Source: JANMES01 sp038329865
Lineage (GTDB): Bacteria > Planctomycetota > Phycisphaerae > Tepidisphaerales > Tepidisphaeraceae
Direction: 5' to 3'
Length of the DNA: 64,000 bases
Assembly: GCA_038329865.1 (NCBI GenBank)
Contig: JBBQNK010000015.1
Span: forward strand, 27,282 to 91,281
In this document: piece after piece, positions 50,524-58,515 of the stretch
Position numbering within the stretch: the first letter of the stretch is position 1
Layout: every line of letters starts with the position of its first letter
Notes under the pieces: generated by a model
The model's database searches: none
Told to the model about the DNA's origin: nothing
The model's input: only the letters and a program-made list of their open reading frames with translations
Made by a program: the position numbers and the translations under genes

Positions 50524-52839
50524 ATGTCTGCCAAGCACGCTTTGTCGTTGAGCTCTGTCGTCGTTCGAAATCGGTGCATGCTGGCATTGGCCGCAGTTGC
50601 GGCGCTGGAGGCGTTCGGAATTACACCCCCGCGTGCGAAAGCGGACACCTTTACCTATACGCGCCTAACGGCCGGCACGGACGAATGGTCCACCGGCGAC
50701 AACTGGGACAGCTCGCCGAACCCGCCCACCAGCGGTTCGACCACTACGCTCGTATTCGACGGCTCCGGTTCTCTTCCGGCCGGGACTGCGATCGTTTCCG
50801 ACAATGACCTCGTGGGTTTTCAACTCAATCAGTTAATCGCGACGTACAGCGGCCCGGTGTCGAACACGCCATCGACCGTGACCATTTCAGGCAATGCACT
50901 CGAATTTCTCGATGACGGTGCGACCACTCCCGCGATCACGCTGACACTGAACGCCGCCAATGGCAACAGCACGCTCACCAGCGTGCGGCCGTCGATGATC
51001 GTGAGCAGCGACTTGAAGACCGGAAGCACCCTGTTGACGATCACCGTTAACAGTACCAACGGCAGCAAGGTATCCGGTGGGAATGCAACCTTTTCCGGGG
51101 CGCTGACGTTCACCAGCGGCGGGAGTCATATCATCGCGTTGGACGGAACGCTCACGGGCGAGAGCACCATCACCACCGCGATTTCCGACCAGGGAGCCGG
51201 CAACTTAACCAGCATCACCAAGGCCGGCGCGACCAATTGGACCCTCACCGGCGCCAATGATTACAGCGGTGGAACGACGATATCAGCCGGCGTCTTGCAG
51301 GCGACGCAGTCGGAAGGTTTCGGCAGCGGCGAAGTCGTCGTTTTCACCGGCGGCCAGGCGTACGCGTCCGGTGACACCTACAGCAACAATTTCAGCCTCA
51401 GCGGAACATCGCAGACTTTTGGTGCGCTCCGCCTGGGCGCGAACACTGCGATCTCCGGGAATATCACGCTGCTGGGCGATTCGCGAATCACCAATGCGAG
51501 CTTTTCGTCCTTTGCAACCCTAAGCGGAAAAATCAGCGGCGCCTTCTCGGTGACGTTCGGTTCGACCACTGCCGCCTCTAACAGCTCGATCATCATTTCG
51601 AATCAGGCAAATAATTACACGGGCGATACCATCATCACGGAGACAGGAACATCCGGCGGAACGAGCGTGCTACGGCTGGGTGCCGACGAAGTCATTCCCA
51701 ACGGAACAGGATTCGGAAACCTGGTCTTTCAAACCTCCAACACCGGCGGGCGAGTGGCCCGCCTTGATCTGTTTGGGTATTCCGAAACAGTAAACGGAAT
51801 CGTCGGCGATCTCCCCGCGAGTCCCTCAAGCAATGCAGACGCAGGGCAGTCCGTTCGCAACGGAGCAGCAACGGACTCGACGCTCACTATTGGGGATGGA
51901 AACGCCAGCGCCCTTTTTGTGGGTCAATTGATCAATGGCAGTACTGGAATTCTGAACGTCGTCAAGAAGGGCACCGGGACCCAGACTTTCGCCGGCCGGA
52001 GCACGAATACCGGCAGCACGACTGTGGTTGATGGTGGTTCGCTGGTGATTGACTACACTCAATTCGCTCCCACCAGCACTAATTCGCCCAGCAATTACTT
52101 TACTCCCAATTCCGATCTCATCCTGGACGGAAGCACTTTCGCGATCAATGGTCGAAAGGACGGCGCCGCGCTCAACAAAACCGGCGTAAGCTTCCCCGGG
52201 TTTTCAACGTACGTCGACGTCACTGACGCGGAGGCTGCGGGACTTGTAGTAGGTCAGGCGGTAACGCTCACGCCGACCAGTGGTTCGGGCACGCAACAGG
52301 GCACCGCGCTTTTCCTTGTCGGTATTGTCGACCAGTCCGGCGCCAACACTCGCCTTTATGTGAATGCACGCGATACCGCCAACAGCCAGTCCGCGACTGG
52401 CACGGTCGACATTGCCGCCACCACCGGCAGCACATCGCAAACCGTCAAGAGCCTTACGCTCGCCGGGGCATCGGATTCCAATTCAACCATCGACTTCGGC
52501 ACGAGCGGCACGGTGTTGCTGACGTTCAGTTCCGCCCCCATTCAGACCAACGACGGATCCACCCTGACGATCGCCAACTGGAACGGCACCCCCGACGTCG
52601 GCGGCGGGGGAGATCAACTACTGTTCGTCGGAAGTACTACCGATTTCACGAGCGTGTTTGACCAGAGTGAAATCATCTTCACCGGATACGGTTCGGGCTA
52701 TCAGCTGATTGATGACGGCAGCTTTTACGAAGTTGTTGCCATTTCCGCGCCAGAGCCGACGTCGATGGCGTTTCTCGTCCTTGGAGGTGCTGGGCTGCTT
52801 CGCCACCGACGCCGGCGAATCGATCATCCAATAAGTTGA
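50524..52839 (+). CDS. Large PEP-CTERM protein with autotransporter-associated beta-strand repeats
   Basis: A 771-residue secreted surface protein. The signal region is residues about 18-40 (MLALAAVAALEAFGITPPRAKA). The body is rich in Gly, Ser, Thr and Asn. It contains beta-helix repeats of the autotransporter-associated type, e.g. SITKAGATNWTLTGANDYSGGTTISAGVL and later VVKKGTGTQTFAGRSTNTGSTTVVDGG. The C-terminus is a PEP-CTERM signal: APEPTSMAF, a hydrophobic segment (LVLGGAGLL) and RHRRRR. The ATG at 50524 follows a good ribosome site. It is the probable adhesin or matrix substrate of the exosortase at 40109. Confidence 0.88.
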   Translation: MSAKHALSLSSVVVRNRCMLALAAVAALEAFGITPPRAKADTFTYTRLTAGTDEWSTGDNWDSSPNPPTSGSTTTLVFDGSGSLPAGTAIVSDNDLVGFQLNQLIATYSGPVSNTPSTVTISGNALEFLDDGATTPAITLTLNAANGNSTLTSVRPSMIVSSDLKTGSTLLTITVNSTNGSKVSGGNATFSGALTFTSGGSHIIALDGTLTGESTITTAISDQGAGNLTSITKAGATNWTLTGANDYSGGTTISAGVLQATQSEGFGSGEVVVFTGGQAYASGDTYSNNFSLSGTSQTFGALRLGANTAISGNITLLGDSRITNASFSSFATLSGKISGAFSVTFGSTTAASNSSIIISNQANNYTGDTIITETGTSGGTSVLRLGADEVIPNGTGFGNLVFQTSNTGGRVARLDLFGYSETVNGIVGDLPASPSSNADAGQSVRNGAATDSTLTIGDGNASALFVGQLINGSTGILNVVKKGTGTQTFAGRSTNTGSTTVVDGGSLVIDYTQFAPTSTNSPSNYFTPNSDLILDGSTFAINGRKDGAALNKTGVSFPGFSTYVDVTDAEAAGLVVGQAVTLTPTSGSGTQQGTALFLVGIVDQSGANTRLYVNARDTANSQSATGTVDIAATTGSTSQTVKSLTLAGASDSNSTIDFGTSGTVLLTFSSAPIQTNDGSTLTIANWNGTPDVGGGGDQLLFVGSTTDFTSVFDQSEIIFTGYGSGYQLIDDGSFYEVVAISAPEPTSMAFLVLGGAGLLRHRRRRIDHPIS

Positions 52840-52874
52840 GGCTGGCAGGGAAGCGGATGAAATTGGGCGCTCCG

Positions 52875-53765
52875 CTAGTCCCCAACCTTGCGGCGTATTC
52901 GAACCCGCGCGTGTTTTTTCGTGAGTTGGCCTTCGAGGCCGGCGATGTATTTAGCGATCAGGTGATCGGTGATGCCTTCCAAAAAACTCTTGCCGCGCGT
53001 GGCGATCGCCCGTGCGACGGCATGCTCCCGCCATGGCTCGACATCGGCGTCGGTCGTAATTTCGTCGTCCATGTCGATGTAGACGAACGTCTTCACATGG
53101 CCGTAGCAGGGGGCGCGGTCGGCTATCTGTTTCAGCTTGCCGTGCAGCACCTTGCTGAATTTCGGCTTCTCGTGCAGCAACTTTTTCATCGACGCGATCG
53201 GCATTTCCGGCACAATGTCCAGCCGATTGACGACGCGGTAGGTGGGCAGGTCGTACCGCTCACAAAACCTAAGATCGCCCACGCGCGGCGAGCCGAATGT
53301 GTAGGTCGCGATCGGCGGGCGATCCGCCTTGGCCAACCGGCAGGCGGTCAGCATCGCCAGCGCGCCGCCCATCGAATGGCCGGTCAAAAAGAGCGGCCTG
53401 CCTTCGATTCCCTCGAGGCTCGCTTCAACCTTCTTCCAGGTTCGTTTGAGCACTGAACTAAACCCCAAGTGCACGCGCCCGTCGTACTCGCTCCGCTCGA
53501 CCAGCCGTACGACGGCGTCCGTCAACCAGTTGGGCAGCGTCACCGGATCCGACCCGCGAAACGCGAGCACAGCATGCGTATCGCAAACACCCAGGAACCC
53601 GCGTGTGCGCGTCACCTTGCAGCGAAACGGAACCGTCCTGAGCCCCAGCCGTTCCATCGCCGCCGGCGCTGGGGCGCGGTGGTAAGCGATGTCCGAAGCA
53701 TGGGCCAGGTAAAGCGCGTTGGCGCGATTGAAAGAAGGATCGTCCGGATGAAACGGCAGGGGCAT
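52875..53765 (-). CDS. Class 3 lipase-like alpha/beta hydrolase
   Basis: A 296-residue protein with the fungal-type class 3 lipase pattern: THAVLAFRGSDPVTLPNWLTD (oxyanion region), nucleophile elbow TGHSMGGALA with Ser131, then YTFGSPRVGD (acid region) and the final His in YGHVKTFVYID-like sequence. There is no signal peptide, so it is cytosolic or non-classically exported. The ATG at 53765 is chosen. The frame extends upstream to 53930, but that part is the tRNA-Ser gene read in the same direction and is not protein. The substrate is unknown. Confidence 0.87.
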   Translation of the reverse strand: MPLPFHPDDPSFNRANALYLAHASDIAYHRAPAPAAMERLGLRTVPFRCKVTRTRGFLGVCDTHAVLAFRGSDPVTLPNWLTDAVVRLVERSEYDGRVHLGFSSVLKRTWKKVEASLEGIEGRPLFLTGHSMGGALAMLTACRLAKADRPPIATYTFGSPRVGDLRFCERYDLPTYRVVNRLDIVPEMPIASMKKLLHEKPKFSKVLHGKLKQIADRAPCYGHVKTFVYIDMDDEITTDADVEPWREHAVARAIATRGKSFLEGITDHLIAKYIAGLEGQLTKKHARVRIRRKVGD

Positions 53766-53808
53766 GTCACGCAATCCAACACCGGTGACAATTGATTGAT
53801 TCCAACAA

Positions 53809-53898
53809 CGGAGAAGGAGGGATTCGAACCCTCGGTACAGGTTTACCCCGTACAACAGTTTAGCAAACTGTCGCCTTAAGCCGCTCGGCCACCTCTCC
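53809..53898 (-). tRNA. tRNA-Ser (anticodon GCT)
   Basis: The minus-strand sequence starts GGAGAGGTGGCCGAGCGG and has the anticodon stem-loop ACAGT-TTGCTAA-ACTGT, giving anticodon GCT. A long variable arm follows (TTGTACGGGG...CCTGTAC), typical of class II tRNA-Ser. The T-loop is GGGTTCGAATCCC. The 7-bp acceptor stem closes with one G-U pair and a G discriminator. The CCA end is not encoded. It lies directly upstream of the lipase-like gene, which is in the same direction. Confidence 0.97.
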
Positions 53899-53994
53899 AG
53901 GATCGCCGAATGCTCGGCGAATGACTCCATTCAATTTAGCTTATCGCCGGGCGTAAATCCAGATGAGGCTTTGAGCCGGTTTGGTTCAGTATTT

Positions 53995-54064
53995 CGTCGC
54001 ATGGGCTACCAGCCCATGCTTCTCAATTGAAATGCAGGACCATGGGCTGGTAGCCCATGCGACG
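53995..54064. repeat. Long inverted repeat, family J
   Basis: Arms CGTCGCATGGGCTACCAGCC (continuing CATG) and complement, loop about 20 nt. Each arm also contains an inner ATGGGCTACCAGCCCAT palindrome. It lies between tRNA-Ser and the end of the membrane protein gene. Confidence 0.9.
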
Positions 54065-54073
54065 CAAAGCAAT

Positions 54074-54874
54074 TCAATCCGCGCGACGATCGGCGGCAGG
54101 ACTGCTCGCGGGCACTAAGAGTGGTGAGCTTTGCCGATCTGGAGCGATCGTCGGCGGATCGCCCTGCGTGCGAACGACCTTCCGTTCCGCCACCGCGATC
54201 ATCAGCGTGGCGGCGGCGGCGCTGCCGCAGGCGCCGAAGACGAAAGTGAGCGTCGGCGGAAGCGAGTACATCAGGCACGTCATCGGAAACCAGAACGCCC
54301 AGCACGGAACGAGGAGCGGTCCCACGCGGCTGATGTACCACGCCACCCCGAGCGAGCCGGCCGTCGCAATTGGACGATAGCGGTGCTCGCGCCATGTGTA
54401 CATCAGCGCGATCCACGGTACGCCGATGATCGGCGTGTAGAGCAACTGATCGGTCAGCACTTTTTCCGCCACCGCCAGGGGTGTGGCGCTGTTGCCGAAG
54501 ATAACCGCCATCTGCCGGTAGAACAGATCCACGCTCATGCCCGAGAGCGCGAACAGAACCATATTGAAGCCGATATTCCGCCACCGCTCGCGGCCGAGGT
54601 TGCGATCGGCGCCGGTGATGAACTTGAAAACCTCCGGCACGAAGCCGGAAGCGATCGCCATCGCCGCGCCGGAGAAAGCGTACCCGCCGGTGCGTTTCAT
54701 CTCCGCAAGCCGCTCGCAGAAATGGCGGAACGATTCGATTTGGAAGTACGCGATCACCGCCGCCAGGCCGCAGCATTGGATCAGCACGAACGGCAGCCAT
54801 AATCGGCGCAGCGCCATCAGTCCGGGTTGAATCACCGCGGCCAGCGTTGTTTTCGGAGGTAGGGGGCTTTCCAT
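54074..54874 (-). CDS. Membrane protein, possibly Mpv17/PMP22-like
   Basis: A 266-residue protein with about five hydrophobic segments (LWLPFVLIQCCGLAAVIAYF; FSGAAMAIASGFVPEVF; IGFNMVLFALSGM; LLYTPIIGVPWIALMY; WAFWFPMTCLMYSLPPTLTFVFG). The KVLTDQLLYTPI stretch and the aromatic WAFWFPM...LMYSLPP segment recall Mpv17/PMP22 proteins, but the match is partial and I rate it weakly. The C-terminal 40 residues are polar and disordered. The ATG at 54874 lies 13 bp after the slyD stop, so the two genes are cotranscribed. Confidence 0.62.
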   Translation of the reverse strand: MESPLPPKTTLAAVIQPGLMALRRLWLPFVLIQCCGLAAVIAYFQIESFRHFCERLAEMKRTGGYAFSGAAMAIASGFVPEVFKFITGADRNLGRERWRNIGFNMVLFALSGMSVDLFYRQMAVIFGNSATPLAVAEKVLTDQLLYTPIIGVPWIALMYTWREHRYRPIATAGSLGVAWYISRVGPLLVPCWAFWFPMTCLMYSLPPTLTFVFGACGSAAAATLMIAVAERKVVRTQGDPPTIAPDRQSSPLLVPASSPAADRRAD

Positions 54875-54887
54875 GAAGTCAGCCGAA

Positions 54888-55370
54888 TCAGTGGTGGTGT
54901 CCGCCGTCGCCGTGAACGTGGCCGTGGTCGAGCTCTTCTTCGGTCGCGGCGCGCACGCTGACGACCGTGACATCGAACTTCAATTCCACGCCCGCCAGCG
55001 GGTGGTTCGCATCGATGGTGATCTCGTCACCCGCCACGGCGACGACCGTGACCACGCGCGGCCCCTGCGGGCTCTGCGCCTGGAACTGCATGCCGGGCTT
55101 GATGTCATCAATACCCTTGAACGAGGCGCGCGGCACGGGTTGGATCATCTTCGGGTCTTTGTGCCCGTAGGCCTGATCGGGCGGCACGACCACATTCAAC
55201 GATTCCCCAGCGGCCTTGCCGGTCAGTGCGGATTCGAGGCCGGGAATGATCCCGCCCGTCCCGTGCAGATAGGTGAGCGGCGGGCGACCTTTGGAGGTGT
55301 CGATGACCTGGCCGCTCGGGTCTGTAAGGGTGTAATCGATCGCGACGACGCTGTTTTTGCCGATTTGCAT
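54888..55370 (-). CDS. slyD: FKBP-type peptidyl-prolyl cis-trans isomerase, SlyD-like
   Basis: A 160-residue cytosolic foldase. The FKBP core begins NSVVAIDYTLTDPSGQVIDTS and includes PLTYLHGTGGIIPGLESALTGKAAGE. An IF (insert-in-flap) chaperone domain spans about residues 70-125 (PPDQAYGHKDPKMIQPVPRASF). The C-terminus is a His-rich metal-binding tail (ELDHGHVHGDGGHHH), as in SlyD, which delivers nickel and assists folding. The ATG at 55370 starts the core directly. It is divergent from glmS. Confidence 0.93.
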   Translation of the reverse strand: MQIGKNSVVAIDYTLTDPSGQVIDTSKGRPPLTYLHGTGGIIPGLESALTGKAAGESLNVVVPPDQAYGHKDPKMIQPVPRASFKGIDDIKPGMQFQAQSPQGPRVVTVVAVAGDEITIDANHPLAGVELKFDVTVVSVRAATEEELDHGHVHGDGGHHH

Positions 55371-55453
55371 GCCAATCCTTCAGTTGGGTGAAGGGCCAAG
55401 TGTACAAATTCAATAGCGCAGGGGAAGTGTTGGTAGTCGGTCCGTTTGACGTT

Positions 55454-55509
55454 CACGCCGGTCGCTGTGCGGCCGGATTCCGGAATCCGGTCGCACAGCG
55501 ACCGGCGTG
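55454..55509. repeat. Near-perfect palindrome, family D copy 2
   Basis: A 56-bp palindrome with the same centre (GGATTCCGGAATCC) and arms as 21385-21442, differing at about two positions (one GCGACC/GCGGCC change and one ATCGG/ACCGG change). It lies between the divergent slyD and glmS genes, so it is not a terminator in either direction. Confidence 0.92.
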
Positions 55510-55659
55510 CGAATGAAACTGCAATAGTCGCCGATTTTATTGGCGAATTATCGCGCCATGGGCCGATGTTGTTATCGGACGTTATGGATTGGCCGGCGTA
55601 CAATGCGCGGCTATGTTGTCAGTGCTGGCGGCCCCCGCCGTCGGTGCGGGAGTTTGAAT

Positions 55660-57531
55660 ATGTGCGGAATCGTTGCTTACATCGGTCGAAAAGTCGTTCA
55701 GCCGCTGCTGATCGAAGGGCTCAAACGCCTGGAATACCGCGGCTACGACTCGGCCGGCATTGCCGTGATCGATTCGACCGGGCACATGCACATCCGCAAG
55801 GCGGTGGGGCGGATTTCCGTCCTTGAAAACTCCCTACTCCACGGCAAACCGCTGCCGGCGGCGCATATCGGCATGGCCCACACGCGCTGGGCCACGCACG
55901 GCGCGCCGACGGAAGTGAACGCCCACCCGCACGTGGACGACGGCGGGCAGATCGCGCTCGTCCATAACGGCATCATTGAAAATTACGTCGCGCTCAAGGA
56001 ATTTCTGACCGAAAAGGGCCACGTCTTCAAAAGCCAGACCGATACTGAAGTGCTCGCGATGTTGGTCGGCGATTTATACGCCGAGATCAAGCAGCGCAAC
56101 CACGTGCCGCCGGGCACGAGCTATCTGCAGCGGGCCGTGCAGGCGGCGCTGCAGCAGGTGAGCGGCACGTACGGCATCGCGGTCATCTGCAAGGACGAAC
56201 CCGACACGCTCGTCGTCGCGCGCAAGGGCAGCCCGCTGATCATCGGCATCGGGCAGGACGAGTACGTCGTCGCCTCTGATGCGTCGGCGATCGTCGAGCA
56301 CACCGCGCGGGTCATTTATCTGAAAGACAACGAGATGGCCGTGCTAAAGCCCGACAGCTTCCGCACAATGACGACCGATGACGTGATCGTCAGCACGGTG
56401 GTCGAGCAGCTCGAGCACAAGATCGAAGAATACGAGCTGGGCAAGTATCCGCATTACATGCTGAAGGAAATCTTCGAGCAGCCGACGAGCATCAGCAACT
56501 GCTTGCGCGGGCGCGCGGAGGCGAAAGAAGGCCGGATCGTGCTGGGCGGCGTGGCGGATCATGCGAAGGATCTGGTGAAGGCCCGGCGGATCATCCTCAC
56601 CGGCCAAGGCACGGCCTGGCACGCTGGGCTGGTCGGCGATTATCTCTTTGAAGATCTCGCAAAAGTCACGGCTGAGGCGACGTACGCCAGCGAATTCCGC
56701 TATCGCAATCCGCTCGTGGAAGAAAACACCGTCTGCATCGCCGTCAGCCAATCCGGCGAGACAGCTGATACACTCGCGGCCCTCCGCGAGGCAAAAGAAA
56801 AAGGCGCGATCGCCGTCGGCGTGGTCAACGTCGTCGGCAGCACCATCGCCCGCGAAACCGACTGCGGCGTCTACCTGCACGCCGGCCCGGAAATCGGCGT
56901 GGCCAGCACCAAGGCGTTCACATGCCAATGCACCGTGCTCACGATGCTCGCACTCTTCATCGGCCGGCGGAAATTCATGAGCCAGTCGACGTGCAGTGAG
57001 CTTATCGAAGGGTTGCTCGAAATCCCCGACAAGATGCGCCAGGTGCTGGCGATGAGCGACCGAATCAAAGAGATCACGAATAAATTCTGCGACCGCGACA
57101 ACTGGCTCTTCCTGGGCCGCGGGTATCACTACCCGGTGGCGCTCGAAGGCGCGCTGAAGCTGAAGGAAATCAGCTACATCCACGCCGAGGGCATGCCCGC
57201 CGCCGAGATGAAGCACGGCCCGATCGCGCTGATCACCAAAGCCATGCCGGTGGTCTTCATCGCCACGCAGGGCAGCCAGTACGACAAGGTCATCAGCAAT
57301 ATCGAAGAGGTCAAAGCCCGCGGCGGACAGATCATCGCCGTCGCCACTGAAGGTGATCGCCACATCGAGCGATACAGCGACCACGTCATCTACGTGCCCG
57401 ACGCCGCCGAGCCGCTCCAGCCGCTGCTGAGCGTCGTGCCGCTGCAGCTGATCGCGTATCACGCGGCGGTGGCTCGCGGGTTGGACGTGGACAAGCCGCG
57501 CAATCTCGCCAAGAGCGTAACGGTAGAATAA
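55660..57531 (+). CDS. glmS: Glutamine--fructose-6-phosphate aminotransferase (isomerising)
   Basis: GlmS makes glucosamine-6-phosphate from fructose-6-phosphate and Gln, the entry to UDP-GlcNAc for peptidoglycan and lipid A. The 623-residue protein starts MCGIVAYIG, leaving Cys2 as nucleophile of the glutamine amidotransferase domain (with HTRWATHGAP). Two SIS domains follow (TGQGTAWHAGLVGDYLFEDLA; FLGRGYHYPVALEGALKLKEISYIHAEGMPAAEMKHGPIAL), and it ends with DKPRNLAKSVTVE. The ATG at 55660 is fixed by the Cys2 requirement, so the 40 extra in-frame residues upstream are not used. No glmS ribozyme is seen. The next gene follows after 9 bp. Confidence 0.97.
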   Translation: MCGIVAYIGRKVVQPLLIEGLKRLEYRGYDSAGIAVIDSTGHMHIRKAVGRISVLENSLLHGKPLPAAHIGMAHTRWATHGAPTEVNAHPHVDDGGQIALVHNGIIENYVALKEFLTEKGHVFKSQTDTEVLAMLVGDLYAEIKQRNHVPPGTSYLQRAVQAALQQVSGTYGIAVICKDEPDTLVVARKGSPLIIGIGQDEYVVASDASAIVEHTARVIYLKDNEMAVLKPDSFRTMTTDDVIVSTVVEQLEHKIEEYELGKYPHYMLKEIFEQPTSISNCLRGRAEAKEGRIVLGGVADHAKDLVKARRIILTGQGTAWHAGLVGDYLFEDLAKVTAEATYASEFRYRNPLVEENTVCIAVSQSGETADTLAALREAKEKGAIAVGVVNVVGSTIARETDCGVYLHAGPEIGVASTKAFTCQCTVLTMLALFIGRRKFMSQSTCSELIEGLLEIPDKMRQVLAMSDRIKEITNKFCDRDNWLFLGRGYHYPVALEGALKLKEISYIHAEGMPAAEMKHGPIALITKAMPVVFIATQGSQYDKVISNIEEVKARGGQIIAVATEGDRHIERYSDHVIYVPDAAEPLQPLLSVVPLQLIAYHAAVARGLDVDKPRNLAKSVTVE

Positions 57532-57540
57532 AGTGCTCGG

Positions 57541-58293
57541 ATGAAGTCGAATTTCATCCGGACGATCCGTTTGCGCTGGTCGGCCATCTGTATCACGATC
57601 CTAAGCATTCCTCTTTGCGTGGGTGCACAATCACGCCCCGACGACGGCCCGTACCCGCTCACGATTGAAACGGTTCACGCGCGCCTGATCGTGGTGCAAA
57701 AACTGCAGTGGTATTTGCCGGAAGGGAATTTCGACGACGATTTTCGGGCGAAGGTCAAGGCCGCCGTTGACGAAAAAGTCCGCGTCCTAGACGAAGAAAT
57801 TGCGAAGCTTCCCTCCAACACCAGTTCCGCCGATCCCGCCGCGAATAAGATCGCACCTTTGATCGCCACCGCGAATGAAACGGCCATACGATTCATCACC
57901 GACAAGCGATACTACGACGAATTCCGCCGGGTTTTTCAGTGCCTGCAGTACGAAGTGACCTTAATCCGTTCCAAACCCCAGGAGTTGCTCGGACTGGCAA
58001 AAGCCACGGGTGCGGACGAAACACAATCGAAGAAAATCGACGAAGTGATCAACGCAACGTCCAAACGACTCCAAGAAATTGAAGCGAAGCGAATGAAGTT
58101 GCTGAAAAGCCAGCCAACGGTTGAGCGGTTAAATCAGGAACTGGAATCGCAGGAGATCAAGTCGCTGGAGAGCCAGTCCGAAAACATCACCCATGAGCAA
58201 GTTTCGAAATTGCGGGCAATCCTCACGGTCCAGCAACGAGACAAACTGGATGCGGCGGTTCTCGCGAAGTCCGCTGAGAAGCCTGCTCGATGA
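57541..58293 (+). CDS. Hypothetical exported coiled-coil protein, 250 aa
   Basis: I do not recognise this protein. It has a signal peptide (residues about 11-29, RWSAICITILSIPLCVGAQ) and a helical body with heptad-like Leu/Ile spacing, especially residues 160-235 (KKIDEVINATSKRLQEIEAKR and LNQELESQEIKSLESQ). The body suggests a periplasmic coiled coil with an LTVQQRDKL end reminiscent of periplasmic stress proteins. It lies 9 bp after glmS and probably shares its mRNA. Confidence 0.62.
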   Translation: MKSNFIRTIRLRWSAICITILSIPLCVGAQSRPDDGPYPLTIETVHARLIVVQKLQWYLPEGNFDDDFRAKVKAAVDEKVRVLDEEIAKLPSNTSSADPAANKIAPLIATANETAIRFITDKRYYDEFRRVFQCLQYEVTLIRSKPQELLGLAKATGADETQSKKIDEVINATSKRLQEIEAKRMKLLKSQPTVERLNQELESQEIKSLESQSENITHEQVSKLRAILTVQQRDKLDAAVLAKSAEKPAR

Positions 58294-58393
58294 GACGGGC
58301 GGAGCGTGACGGTCGAGTGATCTCGGCTTGTGGGCTTCAGGACATTTGGTCTACAGCGTGTCCCTTTCAACGGCATATCGAAACGGTCAGCAT

Positions 58394-58470
58394 CGTCATC
58401 CTGAGGTTCTCCGAAGGATCTAGCGCCCATGGGAGGTCAGCCAGATCCTTCGGACTACCTCAGGATGACG
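58394..58470. repeat. Long inverted repeat, family C copy 2
   Basis: Arms CGTCATCCTGAGGT...CCGAAGGATCTAG and complement, matching the element at 32938-33014 in both arms but with a different loop (about 20 nt). It lies between two convergent stops (58293 and 58516). Confidence 0.92.
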
Positions 58471-58515
58471 GTAGTACGAAATCCCCGACTTCACAGGTGA
58501 GGCAGTGCCAGACTA

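Noticed and set aside
53766..53930. N-terminal extension of the lipase-like frame
   Set aside because: The extra residues are the tRNA-Ser gene and its flank translated in frame; the ATG at 53765 begins the hydrolase.
55510..55659. glmS ribozyme or riboswitch upstream of glmS
   Set aside because: The leader is short and carries no conserved core; only the family D palindrome is present further upstream.
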